A stretch of 64,000 nucleotides of DNA, taken from positions 3,536,501-3,600,500 of the forward strand of contig AP031353.1 of NCBI GenBank assembly GCA_037833965.1. Reading direction: 5' to 3'. The position numbers and the translations under genes are program-made. The DNA comes from Marchantia polymorpha subsp. ruderalis. Its lineage: Eukaryota > Streptophyta > Marchantiopsida > Marchantiales > Marchantiaceae. Below the pieces are notes generated by a model. It did not search any database and had not been told where the DNA came from. It was given only the letters and a program-made list of their open reading frames with translations. Shown here one piece after another: positions 31,804 through 41,731 of the stretch (positions are counted from its first letter, which is position 1; each line of letters opens with the position of its first letter).

Positions 31804-32356
31804 TTTGCCGACTCCAAGTTCTCCGACCTCGAGTTCTCCGACTTGAAGTTTGCCGACCTCAAGTTCGCCGACCTCAAGTTCTCCGACCTCGAGTTCTCCG
31901 ACTTGAAGTTCGCCGACCTCGAGTTCGCCGACCCCGAGTTTGATGTTTCGCCGACTCCGAGTTCGTTGACTTGAAGTTCGCCGACCTCGAGTTCGTCGAC
32001 CTCAAGTTTGCCGACTTCGAGTTTGCTGACTTGAAGTTCTTTGACCTCGAGTTTGCCGACCTCAAGTTTGCCGACTCCGAGTTTGCTGACTTGAAGTTCG
32101 CCGACCTCGAGTTCGCCGACCTCAAGTTTGCCGACTCCGAGTTTGCCGACTTGAAGTTCTTTGACCTCGAGTTCGCCGACCTTAAGTTTGCCGACTCCGA
32201 GTTTGCCGACTTGAAGTTCTTTGACCTCGAGCTCGCCGACCTCAAGTTTGCCGACTCCGAGTTTGCCGACTTGAAGTTCTTTGACTCCGAGTTCTCCGAC
32301 CTTGAGTTCGCCGACCCCGAGTTCTCCGACTCCGAGTTTGCCGACTTGAAGTTGAC
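31804..32356. repeat. 15-bp minisatellite, about 37 units
   Basis: Tandem TTYGCCGACYTSRAG units (alternating ...CTCGAG, ...CTCAAG, ...TCCGAG, ...TTGAAG), with a higher-order period of ~60 bp near 32050-32280. Because the unit is 15 bp, frames read FADLK/FADLE on plus and VGELE/VGKLG on minus without stops; these long frames are products of the repeat. Confidence 0.85.
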
Positions 32357-32808
32357 CCGAAGACGTCCGTCGCGGAAGGCGAACATCTAGGGCCGAAGGT
32401 GGATATTCTGCCGACGACGAACTCCTTCCGCCTATCCGTAGGCGTTCTCCTTCGCATCTTCCGACAGTCACAACTCCTTGAGTTCTCATCCGTTCCAAGT
32501 GTTCTTGGGCTCGTTAGAACAAGCGCGTCGAGCTCTTTCTAACGAGACCCTAAGTAATTCAAGGCGTTAAGAATTGAGGAAGTTATGAGTGATCTACCGC
32601 CGAAGGTGCTCGAAGCGAGTCCTGGAGTGTGAACCGCCCGTTCCATTCCAAGCGTTCCACTGTGGCCTAAGCCCAAAACCCCTTGACTGTCCTCGATCCT
32701 CTTTTTACTCTGGCTTTGCGTACCGATTACTATTTACAGCTGCTACCACGGTACTTACTAATCAAAAATGTTTTAGTTCCGGCGAAAAACAAAAAGTGGG
32801 TTACCACA

Positions 32809-33204
32809 AGGCAGTCCAAACCGGGTTTCCTACGCTAGCAGCAAGCTAGTGGAAGTGTTGTAAAAGCCGGAAGTTGGGAGTCACTACCCGCAGCTTCGCT
32901 GAGTGTACTCTTGAGAGACTTCCCCCTGAAATCTTGAGTAGAGGTCCTAACGGATCTCTGGGTTGTGTTTCTGTAGTTTCAGGTGTGTGTGTGTGTGTGT
33001 GTGTGTTACGCTGCACTGTGCGACCTCCGAGTGCGCTCCGAGTGGACACTTGCAGTATTTCTAGGAGTGACAGTCGCCTGAGAATTCAAACTCCTCAAAT
33101 AGTCTGTTAAACGTGACACTTTGTACCCTGTGTGTTGCTCTGTCCCTGTGGGTTCGACCTTTCTACCACTATATTGCAGTTTTAGCCTTTAGTGGGTTAT
33201 TACA
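32809..33204 (+). mobile_element. LTR-X downstream region, right half
   Basis: Begins with the duplicated AGGCA (32809-32813), then GTCCAAACCGGG, a GT microsatellite (~32982-33004) and the end GGGTTATTACA at 33204. It is collinear with the part at 29617-30241. No leader follows, so it is a 3' or solo LTR end. Confidence 0.7.
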
Positions 33205-36200
33205 GGCTTAGGCCGAGGTCGAGCGCCTTGGACGGAACGGACAGTTCCTATTGAGGGATGCGCCTTTGGCAAAAGCTCATTTGTTCAGGTGTGTTTAGCT
33301 GAAGGGACTTTGGCGCAAGCAAAAGTAAGCACCTTCGGCTCATACGCATGCAAAGAAGCTTTTGCTAAAGACATACGAAGCATGCGACACATAATGCCTT
33401 TGTCACAGGGAAACGACCTCATCACTTCAAGCGCATTCGGCGGTAGATTCCTTCACCCCAGCGCCTTTGTCGCTAGCGTCGTCTTCGTCGTTAGGTTTCG
33501 CCTCACGTATGCTCCTTCAGTGGAAGGATGCGCCTTCGGCGGAAAAAGAAAGGACAAAGAAAACGGCGGCAGACTGTAGCTTCCCAGCGAGCACCTTCGT
33601 CGCTAGTGCCTTCGGCGGTGTGCCTTCGGCGGTACGCGGACGGAGAACGGCGTCGGCGGAAATCAGCGGGATCAAGATTGAATGTACAAGTGTGAAAGTC
33701 CGCGCAACAGCGGAGCGTGAATTCGCGCCTGCGAATTGGACCGTTACGCCTCTACGCCGGCATAGCATTCAAGCGAGCCGCAGCCAGCTCAAGTGTCGAA
33801 CGATGAGCAATCTTGATCACCGAAGGAAGGGACTCACTCTCACATTTTCAATTTTGCATTTGCAAGAGCTCGCGACGCGCAGCAGCCGATTTCACAAAGA
33901 GTCAATAGAGACTTTGCAAAGAGTCTGCAAGGAGTTCGCGGCAGAAGAGAGCGGGAGCGCGCAGAGACTCTTAAGAGTTCAATGGCCTGGTCAATTCAAG
34001 TGCGGATGGTCCCACTGAGAGTGCCGTAGATCAGTCTGCGCACATTTCAAGACGAGTTGATGGCAGTAAAACTCGAGTTCCTCCTAAGGGGATGGAATTG
34101 GGTGTGCCCGGTGATGGTCCGGGAGTGGCTGCGAGAGAAGAACCAACCTTCGCGAGGTTATATACCGCAGCCGGAGAGATGGCAAGTTAGCGATTGGTAG
34201 CAGGTCTTGGGAAGGTGCGCAGGAGAGAAAGGCGACCTCCTCTCCGAGTGTGAGAGTGTGGAGGTCACGAAGGAAGAAGAAATTTCCTTCGGTGCACTTT
34301 TCAAGAACTGCAAGTCGAGCAAGAACGGGTACAAGACCCGTGACTACAAGGATCGCAAGCGGAGGAATGTCGCGGTAGCACTCCTCAAGATTTTACAGCC
34401 GCACAGGACCACCTACATGACATCTTGGTAGGTGGGGTTTGTGAAGCTGGCGTTGGCGGGAACTCCGATTCATTGAGCTCGGATTTTGTGGAAGGCAACG
34501 CGACAGCACGCGCAGGAGGAGAAGGGGGGATCGATCAATCACTCTCCCCCTTCCTGATCAATTTCTATCGGTCGATGGGGTGTTTGACAACAACGGAGAG
34601 TGTACAATTTCCCTTGCTGTCACGAACAAATCCGGGTAGGTATGTGAAGGACGTCGAGGTTGACACCGACACCAACGAAGCGCCCGCCAGCACTCCACCA
34701 GCTCGACCAAGAGCGGATGACGAACCGCGGGGAGCGCGAGCATCTCGGAAGCGGAAGTGGGATGGAGAAGCGGACCAGAGCCAACGGGAAGTGCCTACTG
34801 CTCCAGTCAGACGTCGGGCGAACCACGAGCCCGCAAGTCGACCCAAGCAGAAGGCACGCAAGCTTGTTCTGCCGGCAAGCAATGCGGACACAGGGCGAGC
34901 CGCGGACACGAGAAACTCACCATCCTCGGAGGAGGATGTGAGTGCAAAAGTTCTTGGGAGGTCAGCTGACCTACCTGCACCGAAGGCACGGACGCCTTCG
35001 GAGGAAGCGCGTAGGCCTTTGGGCCAAGGAAGACGGCATGCTGCAACGGCCAACATGCCTGTGATGGAGAAGTGCTTGCCTTCCGAGCAAGTACCATTTG
35101 ATGACTCGCCTTCGGGTCAAGAGCCTTCGGCGCATGAGCAATGTAGGGAGGAGCCTTCGGCTCAACGGACTTTGGGTCAAGCGCCTTCAGCAGAAACGCC
35201 TTCAGCGCAGAAGCATCAGGAGCAGGTTGCGGCGGACGAAGGCAGAGAGAAGGAGTCACGTGTGCCTTCGGCGGTAGCAGTCCGGGCAGGTGAAGCAGGC
35301 CCACCGGGAGCAAGTTCTTCCACCCCGTTGGAGGTGTTGGCAGGACGTAGAGCGGAGGTCGCGGCAGAAGAAGCTGCGCAACTCAGCTCGAGAGAATCGC
35401 CGAGGATTTCTACAGCGACAAAGATCCTCGAGATCGAAGACGACACGGCTTCGGAGGAAGAGGAAGTGGAGTCGGTGCGAGGTACATCGACCGGGGTGCT
35501 CTGCGAGCAGGTGGTACCACTACTATGGTACCTTGATCGCAAAGCGACTAGGTACGCGGATCCTAGCCATCGTGGATCCTACGTTGAGCTAGTCAGGATT
35601 CGGACTCGGATCAAGTAGCGACGAATCCCCAGTTGATAGCACTGGACCAGAAGTACCGGCAGCTAGAGGAGCGCTACGATTTCCTGCAGGACCAGTTTAC
35701 CTTTCACGGAAACTGTAGAAGAAACCGCTTGAGCTGCGAGATGATAATGGTGGTCACTGCCTAGCGCGAAATTGAAGATCAGCGTGCGAAGATCGGGGCG
35801 GAGCTCAATTCCTAGCGAGCTCAACATTGCATCTTGGTAGATGAGCTCGTGCGGCAGACGCGGTTGCTGGAGTAGAGTGAAATCGCACGTAAAGCGGATG
35901 AGGAATTACTGCGTCGACTGCAATCGTAGTGCGACGAATTGAGAGCACAACGTGCGGAGGCGGAGTTACAGTTGGTGGAGTTTCAAGGCCACAACCGGCG
36001 CGCGACAGATCGCACGCGGGAGGAGTTAGTGTCGCGAGTGTCTTAGAGGTTATACTCGCTGGGAGATTGCGGCGCGGGAGAGAATGACCTTGCGCGAGAT
36101 GGAGATTCGTGCGGCATCTTTGATGTCAGGTGACAGTCAGAGTTAGCGGCGCGTGGCAAAGCGGTTGGAGTCATTCCTCTCGAGGTCGCGGGACGCCATT

Positions 36201-36675
36201 GCGAATCTTGAGGCAGAGGTGACCAAGGTGTTGCGGCGGCTTGGACTGCGTAGGAGAGCAGACGATTGGACGGGCAGGGAGTTAGTGCGTAGTCGGCCTT
36301 CGCATAGGAGGCATTGCAGATGAAGTGTAGAGTAGAGTGTTAGGTAGTTAGGACTTTGTGTGTATAAAGTAGTTCAAGGCGTTGACCTTGGGGGATTTTC
36401 CAGTTTCGGAAGTTCAGTTCAAGAACTCATTTTCTCTGCGCGTTTTTTGTGTACTTCGTTCTGTCACCGCGCAAGAGGAGCTACAGCTTGTTGAAGTTAC
36501 CGCATTTTGTAACTAAAGGCCTTCGATCGAATGTTCTGAGCTAGTAGATAGTTTAGTCAGGATATTCAATTCGGACTTACACCTTCAGACGATTTTCCCC
36601 CTTTGGATTCCTTCGGGATTTTCCCCTTGAATGCCAAAATGAAGTTTTGTTAACTCTGGAGTAAGCCTTGGTTGA
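33205..36675 (+). mobile_element. Old LTR-X copy, subfamily C, truncated at both ends
   Basis: Palindrome/GCCTTCGGC-rich upstream sequence (33205-33800), degenerate gene X (33802-36323), then a diverged TATA-bearing block (GTGTATAAAGTAG ~36358) cut at 36675 by the second-family LTR. It differs strongly from subfamilies A and B and is the oldest recognisable gene X lineage here. Confidence 0.6.
33802..36323 (+). pseudogene. Gene X copy 9 (subfamily C), decayed but full-span
   Basis: Start near 33802. Recognisable blocks include RMVPLRVP (stop where other copies have Gln), KLEFLLRGWNWVCPVMVREWL, a 74-codon piece 34207-34431 (NGYKTRDYKDRKRRN), and a 397-codon open frame 34425-35618 holding SPFLINFYRS, the RKRKW basic block, a Ser/Pro/Glu linker, the acidic EEEEVESV patch and the SYVELVRIRTRIK block. 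The coiled coil 35640-36320 (LVRQTRLLE, DELRAQRAEAE, RRLGLRRRADDW) carries several in-frame TAG codons and a frameshift. The linker is unlike subfamilies A and B, yet domain order is conserved. Confidence 0.65.
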
Positions 36676-38842
36676 AGTTATGAGAGTTAAAATTTTGGAT
36701 TTAAGCTCTTGCGAAATTATGCTTGGGGTTTTCTGAAATTTTTGGCAAGAATAGGATTTGGTGTGATGGTTAGGGGGCAAAAGGTGCGGAAGGAGGCCTT
36801 CGGGGCAAGGTCTTCGGCGAAATGCCTTCGGTGAAGTCCCTTCGGGGAAAGGCCTTCGGCGAAGCAGTGAAACTCTCATAACGTTTTCAATGTGTGACGC
36901 CTTGACTCAGTTAAAGTCTTGTTGGAAAGAGCTCGCGACGCTTGTTCTAATAAGACCAAAAACTCTTGAAACGGATAAGGCATCACCGAGTTAGGAGCAG
37001 CGGAAGTTTCTGATATGGAGGGCCTTCGGCGGTTGCAAGCCTTCGGCGGAAGGGTAAAACCGTGATAACGTTTTCAATTCTTAATGGTTTGAGTTAGTTT
37101 AGGTCTCGTTGGAAAGGGCTTGACACGCTCGTTCTAACAAGCCCAAGAACGCTTAGAACGGATGAGGACTTAGGGAGTTATGACTATCGGAAGATACGTA
37201 AACGTTCGCCTTCGGCGGAAGGAGTTCGCATCCGGCAGGAAATCCGCCTTTGGCCCTAGATGTTCGCCTACGGGGGAAGGGACTTCGGCGGTTGCAGGCC
37301 TTCGGCGAAGCAGTAAAACCGGCATATCTTTTTCAACTCTTAGCGGTTTGACTTGATTCAGGTCTCGTTGGAAAGAACTCTACGCGTTGGTTTCAACAAG
37401 ACCAAAAACTCTTGAAACGGATTAGTCATCACTGAGTTATGAGCGTCGAAAGCGGCTGTCATGGTTAGGCGAGAGGCCTTCGGCGTTAACAGTTAGAGGG
37501 GCCTTCGGCGTTAACATATAGAGGGGCCTTCGGCACAAGGAGTTGCGAGTAGGCGGCCTGCGCATAGGCAAACGCCTTTGGCGGAAGAGTAAAACAGTGA
37601 TAACTTTCTCAATTCTTAACGGTTTGACTTAGTTAGGGGCTCGTTGGAAAGAGCTCAACACGCTCGTTCCAACAAGCCCAAGAACGTTTCAAACAAAGCA
37701 AGGATCTGTGAGTTATGAGCGTCGGGGTGATTGTTATAGATAGGCAAAGGTGCGGAAGAGTGTCTTCGGCGGGGGGATGCCTTCGGCGGTGCGCGGAAGA
37801 AGATTTCGGACGGCGGATGTTGACGTGGTCATAAATAAAGACTGTACAGGTGTGGCAGTGGCGGCGTCGTGAAGTCTGGCGTGGGAAATAGGACGGCGGG
37901 GCATGAAGTCGCACATGGGAACCAGGCCGTTGCCCATCATCGCGGGAACGGCATTCACGCGGGCTGTGGATAACTCTGCCCTTGAACGTTGGAAAGGAAT
38001 TTTTGGCTTGGGGATAGAGATCGTGTGGTGTGCCATTGTGTGGAGACGCTGGTGGGATTGGTCGCAGGAATAGAGTGTGGATGTGAGTGATTTTCGCAGG
38101 GAAGTGGTGAGAATTAGGAGGGGAGTGTGGAGAGTTCGAAGTAGGAGGAAGCAACCTCTTGTGGGTGGAGAGTTGTATCTGAGAGTGAAATTAGATTGGG
38201 ATCTGAGATTGAAGTGCGAAATCTGTGAGTGGGATCTGAGATTGAGGTGCAAAATCTGTGAGTGGGATCTGAGATTGAGGTGCGAAATCTGTGAGTGGGA
38301 GCCGAGATTGAAGTGCGAAATCTGTGAGTGGGAGCCGAGATTGAAGTGCGAAATCTGTGAGTGGGAGCTAAAATCAGAGTGGAAGATCTGAGAATGGGAG
38401 CTGAGAGTGAAATGAAATCTGAGACTAATATCTGATAGTCAGATCTGAATTTGAAACTGAAAAGTGAGAGTTGAATCTGAGAGAGGAATCTGGTGGGGTC
38501 TGAAGGTGGAAGCTCAGAAATCGACACTGAAATCTAAGTAGGAATTGGGAGTGGGACTCAGAGCTAGGATAGACCACAGCGGCTGTGGTATTGAGAAAGT
38601 CACGCAGAGTTGGGTTAGATCTTTATGTAACAAAGAGCTTGTCTGCTGCTCTTGTGGAAATAGCAGACAGCAAGTTATGATTTTCAATTCTGGATAATTT
38701 GTTTGTGAAAGAGCAAGTGCTTATGATCTCATTGTCTTGAATATACTTTGACCACATGGTTGAGATCAGAGAAGTTAGATTATGGGAGCTCGAACCCCCA
38801 CTTGGACTACAAACGCTTAAGGGTGGGGAGTTTAGGCTCACA
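36676..38842 (+). mobile_element. Second-family LTR, copy 2, 5'-truncated
   Basis: Matches 25572-28042: TTATGAGAGTTAAAAT start region, four inverted-repeat modules (36901, 37085, 37350, 37628), tandem 33-bp units, and the GGAGTTTAGGCTCACA end at 38842. The first ~36 bp including the terminal palindrome are missing. It marks the left border of the PPO region. Confidence 0.72.
38190..38375. repeat. 33-bp tandem repeat, about six units
   Basis: Unit GTGAGTGGGATCTGAGATTG continuing with AAGTGCGAAATCT; part of the second-family LTR. Confidence 0.75.
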
Positions 38843-40140
38843 CGTCCCACGGCCGAATATTAGGTCTTTGACATTGTTGGCTGATGATGTGTTAACTCGT
38901 GTTAGTCCTTAGTACTCGTCTTTGACATTGTCAGGATGAAGTCGAAATGTAAAGAGTCCGTTGTGGCCTTTTTTGACAGTTTCAGGCCACGTATGTGTGC
39001 CGTAATAGTTAATAGTAGGAAATTCCGTCAGCATTTCGCTGAGTATCGGCTTCGTGCATACTTCACATATTGATTTAGATCTTCCGTTTTTCTCTTGTGG
39101 CATTAAACAAAATAAGCTCGGTATATACCATCTGACATGGGATCGGATAAAAGATACGGGTGTATCCGAAGCTCAGGGGCTTACATTGAGAGACGAAATA
39201 AAGTGTTACAATCTCAGAATGACTAATCTGTATGGTTTCAAACCAAAGCAGGTAAATGGATGTACCTTCCAGGCCATAGGCTTCCGCCTAATCTGATGAT
39301 TGTAGCAAGTTAGTAGAGGATAAACCGTAGTAAATGTCAAGAGTCAGGAGATGCTGATTGCGAATGCTGATTACAAATATCTGTTTGCGGCTCCAGATAT
39401 TCCGACTTTAAATATCAAGTATCACAAGTAGTTGTCTCTCCAGCAGAATGAAGTAAGTATCAAAGTATTTAGCAATGTGTTACTACATCCTTATAAGCTT
39501 TCAACTTAGAAGTAGAAACAGTAATTTCCACTTGCATGCCTTGCATAGTACCCGTATCGTGCTGTGTGAAATGAAAGTAGATTCCGAAAGACCTGTGAGC
39601 TGCATTTATTTCCTTTCCAACCCAAATCAGGGGCCATGCACGGCAGAAGTACTGTCTATTTTGATAAGGTACATATGATCCAAAAGAAAGTACTGTGAAG
39701 CAAAAAATAGTCTCACTAAAGGGGCAAGTGTCTGGGTATTCTTCACCGAGTTCCATGTCCCTCTCTTCTCGGCTGTTCCCAACCTTTCGCTGTGAAGAGA
39801 TTTGGATAGGACTTTCCACGGACCGTACCACATGCGTAAGCATGTAGTACGGTCCGTGCTGATCTTGCCTCTAATTTCTTTTCCTCGTGATAGAGGCAAG
39901 TATATGCAGTTTTCTGCTCCTAGTAATATCGTTTTGACTTTCAGAACTCAATAGCCAGCCAAGTTTGTAAGATTTTGCATGAAGCTCATCTGATGAGCTT
40001 CCTGATCAGATAACATAGACAAATATACTACGCTGCTCCTGTTGTTTCTGACTGAACTCAGTATATACCACCTGAGATCAGTCTGGCTTACAATATTCAC
40101 AGACAGCAACAAAGCCTAGAAGAAAGGAGGGCAAAAAGAC
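38843..40140. other. Unassigned host sequence between LTR and PPO cluster
   Basis: No recognisable gene. Three modest minus-strand frames exist (38909-39103, 39469-39843, 39627-39899); none shows a domain I know, and two overlap each other. A strong hairpin lies at 39817-39858. Confidence 0.5.
39817..39858. repeat. 19-bp inverted repeat (hairpin)
   Basis: CACGGACCGTACCACATGC (39817-39835), loop GTAA, and a right arm complementary at 18 of 19 positions (39840-39858). It is not part of any coding region I can support. Confidence 0.75.
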
Positions 40141-40436
40141 TTGCGGTTTGACAATTTTACAACCAAACATCTTGAAGATTACACTCTACACAACATGCAA
40201 GTACTTTCCAAATGAAGTTTAACGACCAATCAGAATGGGCTGCCGAAACTCGATTCAAAGGTTGGAACAATTTACAAATTGCATGGAAGTTATGACAAAT
40301 TAGCCTGGGATTATTCACAAAAATCGCCTGCTCCTACTAACCATCACCTGTGTGACTATTCCCAGTCTGATAGTCGACACAAGGCCATTGAATTTCAATG
40401 TGTTTATCCTCACTCTAGATTTTACTTATTCCTCGT

Positions 40437-40485
40437 CAGTTCGTCCGACGAACTGGAAGCGACGACGAACTTCGTCGTCGCTTCC
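40437..40485 (-). terminator. Paired palindromes in PPO 3' flank
   Basis: CAGTTCGTC/C/GACGAACTG (40437-40455) and GGAAGCGACGACGAA/C/TTCGTCGTCGCTTCC (40455-40485) lie 38-86 bp downstream of the PPO stop codon. Both have single-base loops. The role is unknown; a 3'-end or RNA-stability element is possible. An identical pair is found at 53918-53966. Confidence 0.5.
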
Positions 40486-40522
40486 AAGAATATGAACGCG
40501 GGTCGCGTTGCCTACCTATGCA

Positions 40523-41731
40523 CTAAGGGGCACCTGGGCTCGTGGAATTGTCGAAGAAGATCCAACTGGCGTCATTCACCTCCTCATACCTGTACCCGAG
40601 GGCATTCAAATCCACAAAGTCCCTTGTCTTGACTCGCCTCAGCACTGCATTCTCATCCCAGAAGAGAAATGTTGCATCGAGCCAGTCTGGGTCAGTCGGA
40701 TCGTCATTGCCGTAGCCCAGCTTGCGCCACACGCTCCAGAGTCGCTCCATGTTTGCATGGAAAGGGTAAAAGATGGGGTCGATGGGCGCAGTACCGGGCT
40801 GCATCATCCATCCTCCGATATAAGCGTGCAGCGTATTGTGGGGCAACATCTCGATCGTACCAGCTCCTGCAGCTGGGATCAGAATTTGCGCGTCGCCGAC
40901 TCTGTAAGGCTTCCCGATGAAGCTGGTGGTATTTCCAAGGGTGATCATCGATCTGTGCATGATTTCTCTGTTCATCCGCGTTTGTTCCTCCACGGTGTTA
41001 TTGGGGAAGGTGGGAGGGCCCAGTACAGGGCTCCACTGCGAAAGGTCGAACGCTAAGTCCACGGCCCTATTGGGCTCGAAGGCCATGAAAGAGCGATTAG
41101 CTTCAAATGTTGCTTTCGACGGATCGTTGTACATCGGCGGCACGAAATGACCAGCCTTGTAGCAACCATGGGATCCATGTCTTGGTTTCGCTGTGACGCT
41201 GTTGTCGAAATTCCAGAAATGGAGACTGAATTCGGGATCTCCGAGTAACTTCTGCAAAATCTTCTCGTGAAAGTACACGAACATGCGGTGCCAGGGCAGG
41301 AAGTGCCAATTCAAGTGAATGTCTATGGTGAGGTTGGTGGAGCCATCCTGGATGAAGGAGGCCGTCCCGTATGCACAATGAATCGCGTTCTGCCTTTTGA
41401 ACGACCGCGGATCACTGTCTGGAAGAGCCCGCATAAGAGCGTATCCTCTCTCCAACTTCCTTGTATAGGTCTTCAGCTCATGGCCACTGAGACATTGTAA
41501 TGCCTTCCTGACCCTCAAAGGTTTAGCAGCATCGTATTGCGGGCAGAAATCTACAATGGGTCCTTTTATGACCTTGGGAGGGCAGCAATCAGATGGAATT
41601 CCGACCCAATTCCCCGGACGGCACGTTCTAAACGTTTCCCGGGTGATATTGATGGGTGCTGCTAGAGTGGTTGTCAGCAGAATGGAAAGGAGACATTGAA
41701 TGAAGAGAACTAGGGCTACAGTGGATGCCAT
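40523..41731 (-). CDS. Secreted polyphenol oxidase (catechol oxidase/tyrosinase), copy 1
   Basis: A 402-residue type-3 copper enzyme oxidising o-diphenols to o-quinones. Residues 1-25 form a hydrophobic secretory signal (FIQCLLSILLTTTLAAP) rather than a chloroplast transit peptide, and six N-glycosylation sequons fit the secretory route. The N-terminal CCPP motif (49-52) is typical of plant PPO. CuA histidines are H118 (IHCAYG), H139 and H148 (LPWHRMF); CuB are H298, H302 (HNTLH) and H325 (YPFHANMERLW). A DWL domain follows (DWLDATFLFWDENA, 349-362), and the protein ends without the C-terminal KFDV/shielding domain of seed-plant enzymes. The thioether cysteine expected four residues after the first CuA His is Gly (HCAYG). 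Single exon; first ATG chosen because it starts the signal peptide. Its protein is identical to that at 54004. Confidence 0.93.
   Translation of the reverse strand: MASTVALVLFIQCLLSILLTTTLAAPINITRETFRTCRPGNWVGIPSDCCPPKVIKGPIVDFCPQYDAAKPLRVRKALQCLSGHELKTYTRKLERGYALMRALPDSDPRSFKRQNAIHCAYGTASFIQDGSTNLTIDIHLNWHFLPWHRMFVYFHEKILQKLLGDPEFSLHFWNFDNSVTAKPRHGSHGCYKAGHFVPPMYNDPSKATFEANRSFMAFEPNRAVDLAFDLSQWSPVLGPPTFPNNTVEEQTRMNREIMHRSMITLGNTTSFIGKPYRVGDAQILIPAAGAGTIEMLPHNTLHAYIGGWMMQPGTAPIDPIFYPFHANMERLWSVWRKLGYGNDDPTDPDWLDATFLFWDENAVLRRVKTRDFVDLNALGYRYEEVNDASWIFFDNSTSPGAP

Larger units (their letters stand above)
30242..32808 (-). mobile_element. Solo LTR-X without gene X (2.57 kb), 5-bp TSD
   Basis: Minus strand TGTGGTAACCCACTTTTTG at 32808 to GGGTTATTACA at 30242, flanked by AGGCA on both sides. 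It has the AT-rich variant terminal block, two inverted-repeat modules (~32480, ~31640), 15-bp minisatellite arrays, a TATA box (~31150) and a subfamily B downstream region. Gene X is absent: sequence passes from ~31214 straight into a 19-bp inverted copy of the region's start. This is strong independent evidence for the LTR boundaries. Confidence 0.82.

Noticed and set aside
31804-32356. Long open frames on both strands of the 15-bp array (139 codons plus, 242 and 170 codons minus)
   Set aside because: Unit length is a multiple of three and stop-free in several frames; the frames are explained by the repeat and have no unique sequence or start context.
31804-32356. Possible CRISPR array
   Set aside because: Units are contiguous without spacers, and the context is a plant LTR retrotransposon.
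39469-39843. 124-codon minus-strand frame near the PPO cluster
   Set aside because: No recognisable domain and overlaps another frame; not supported as a gene.
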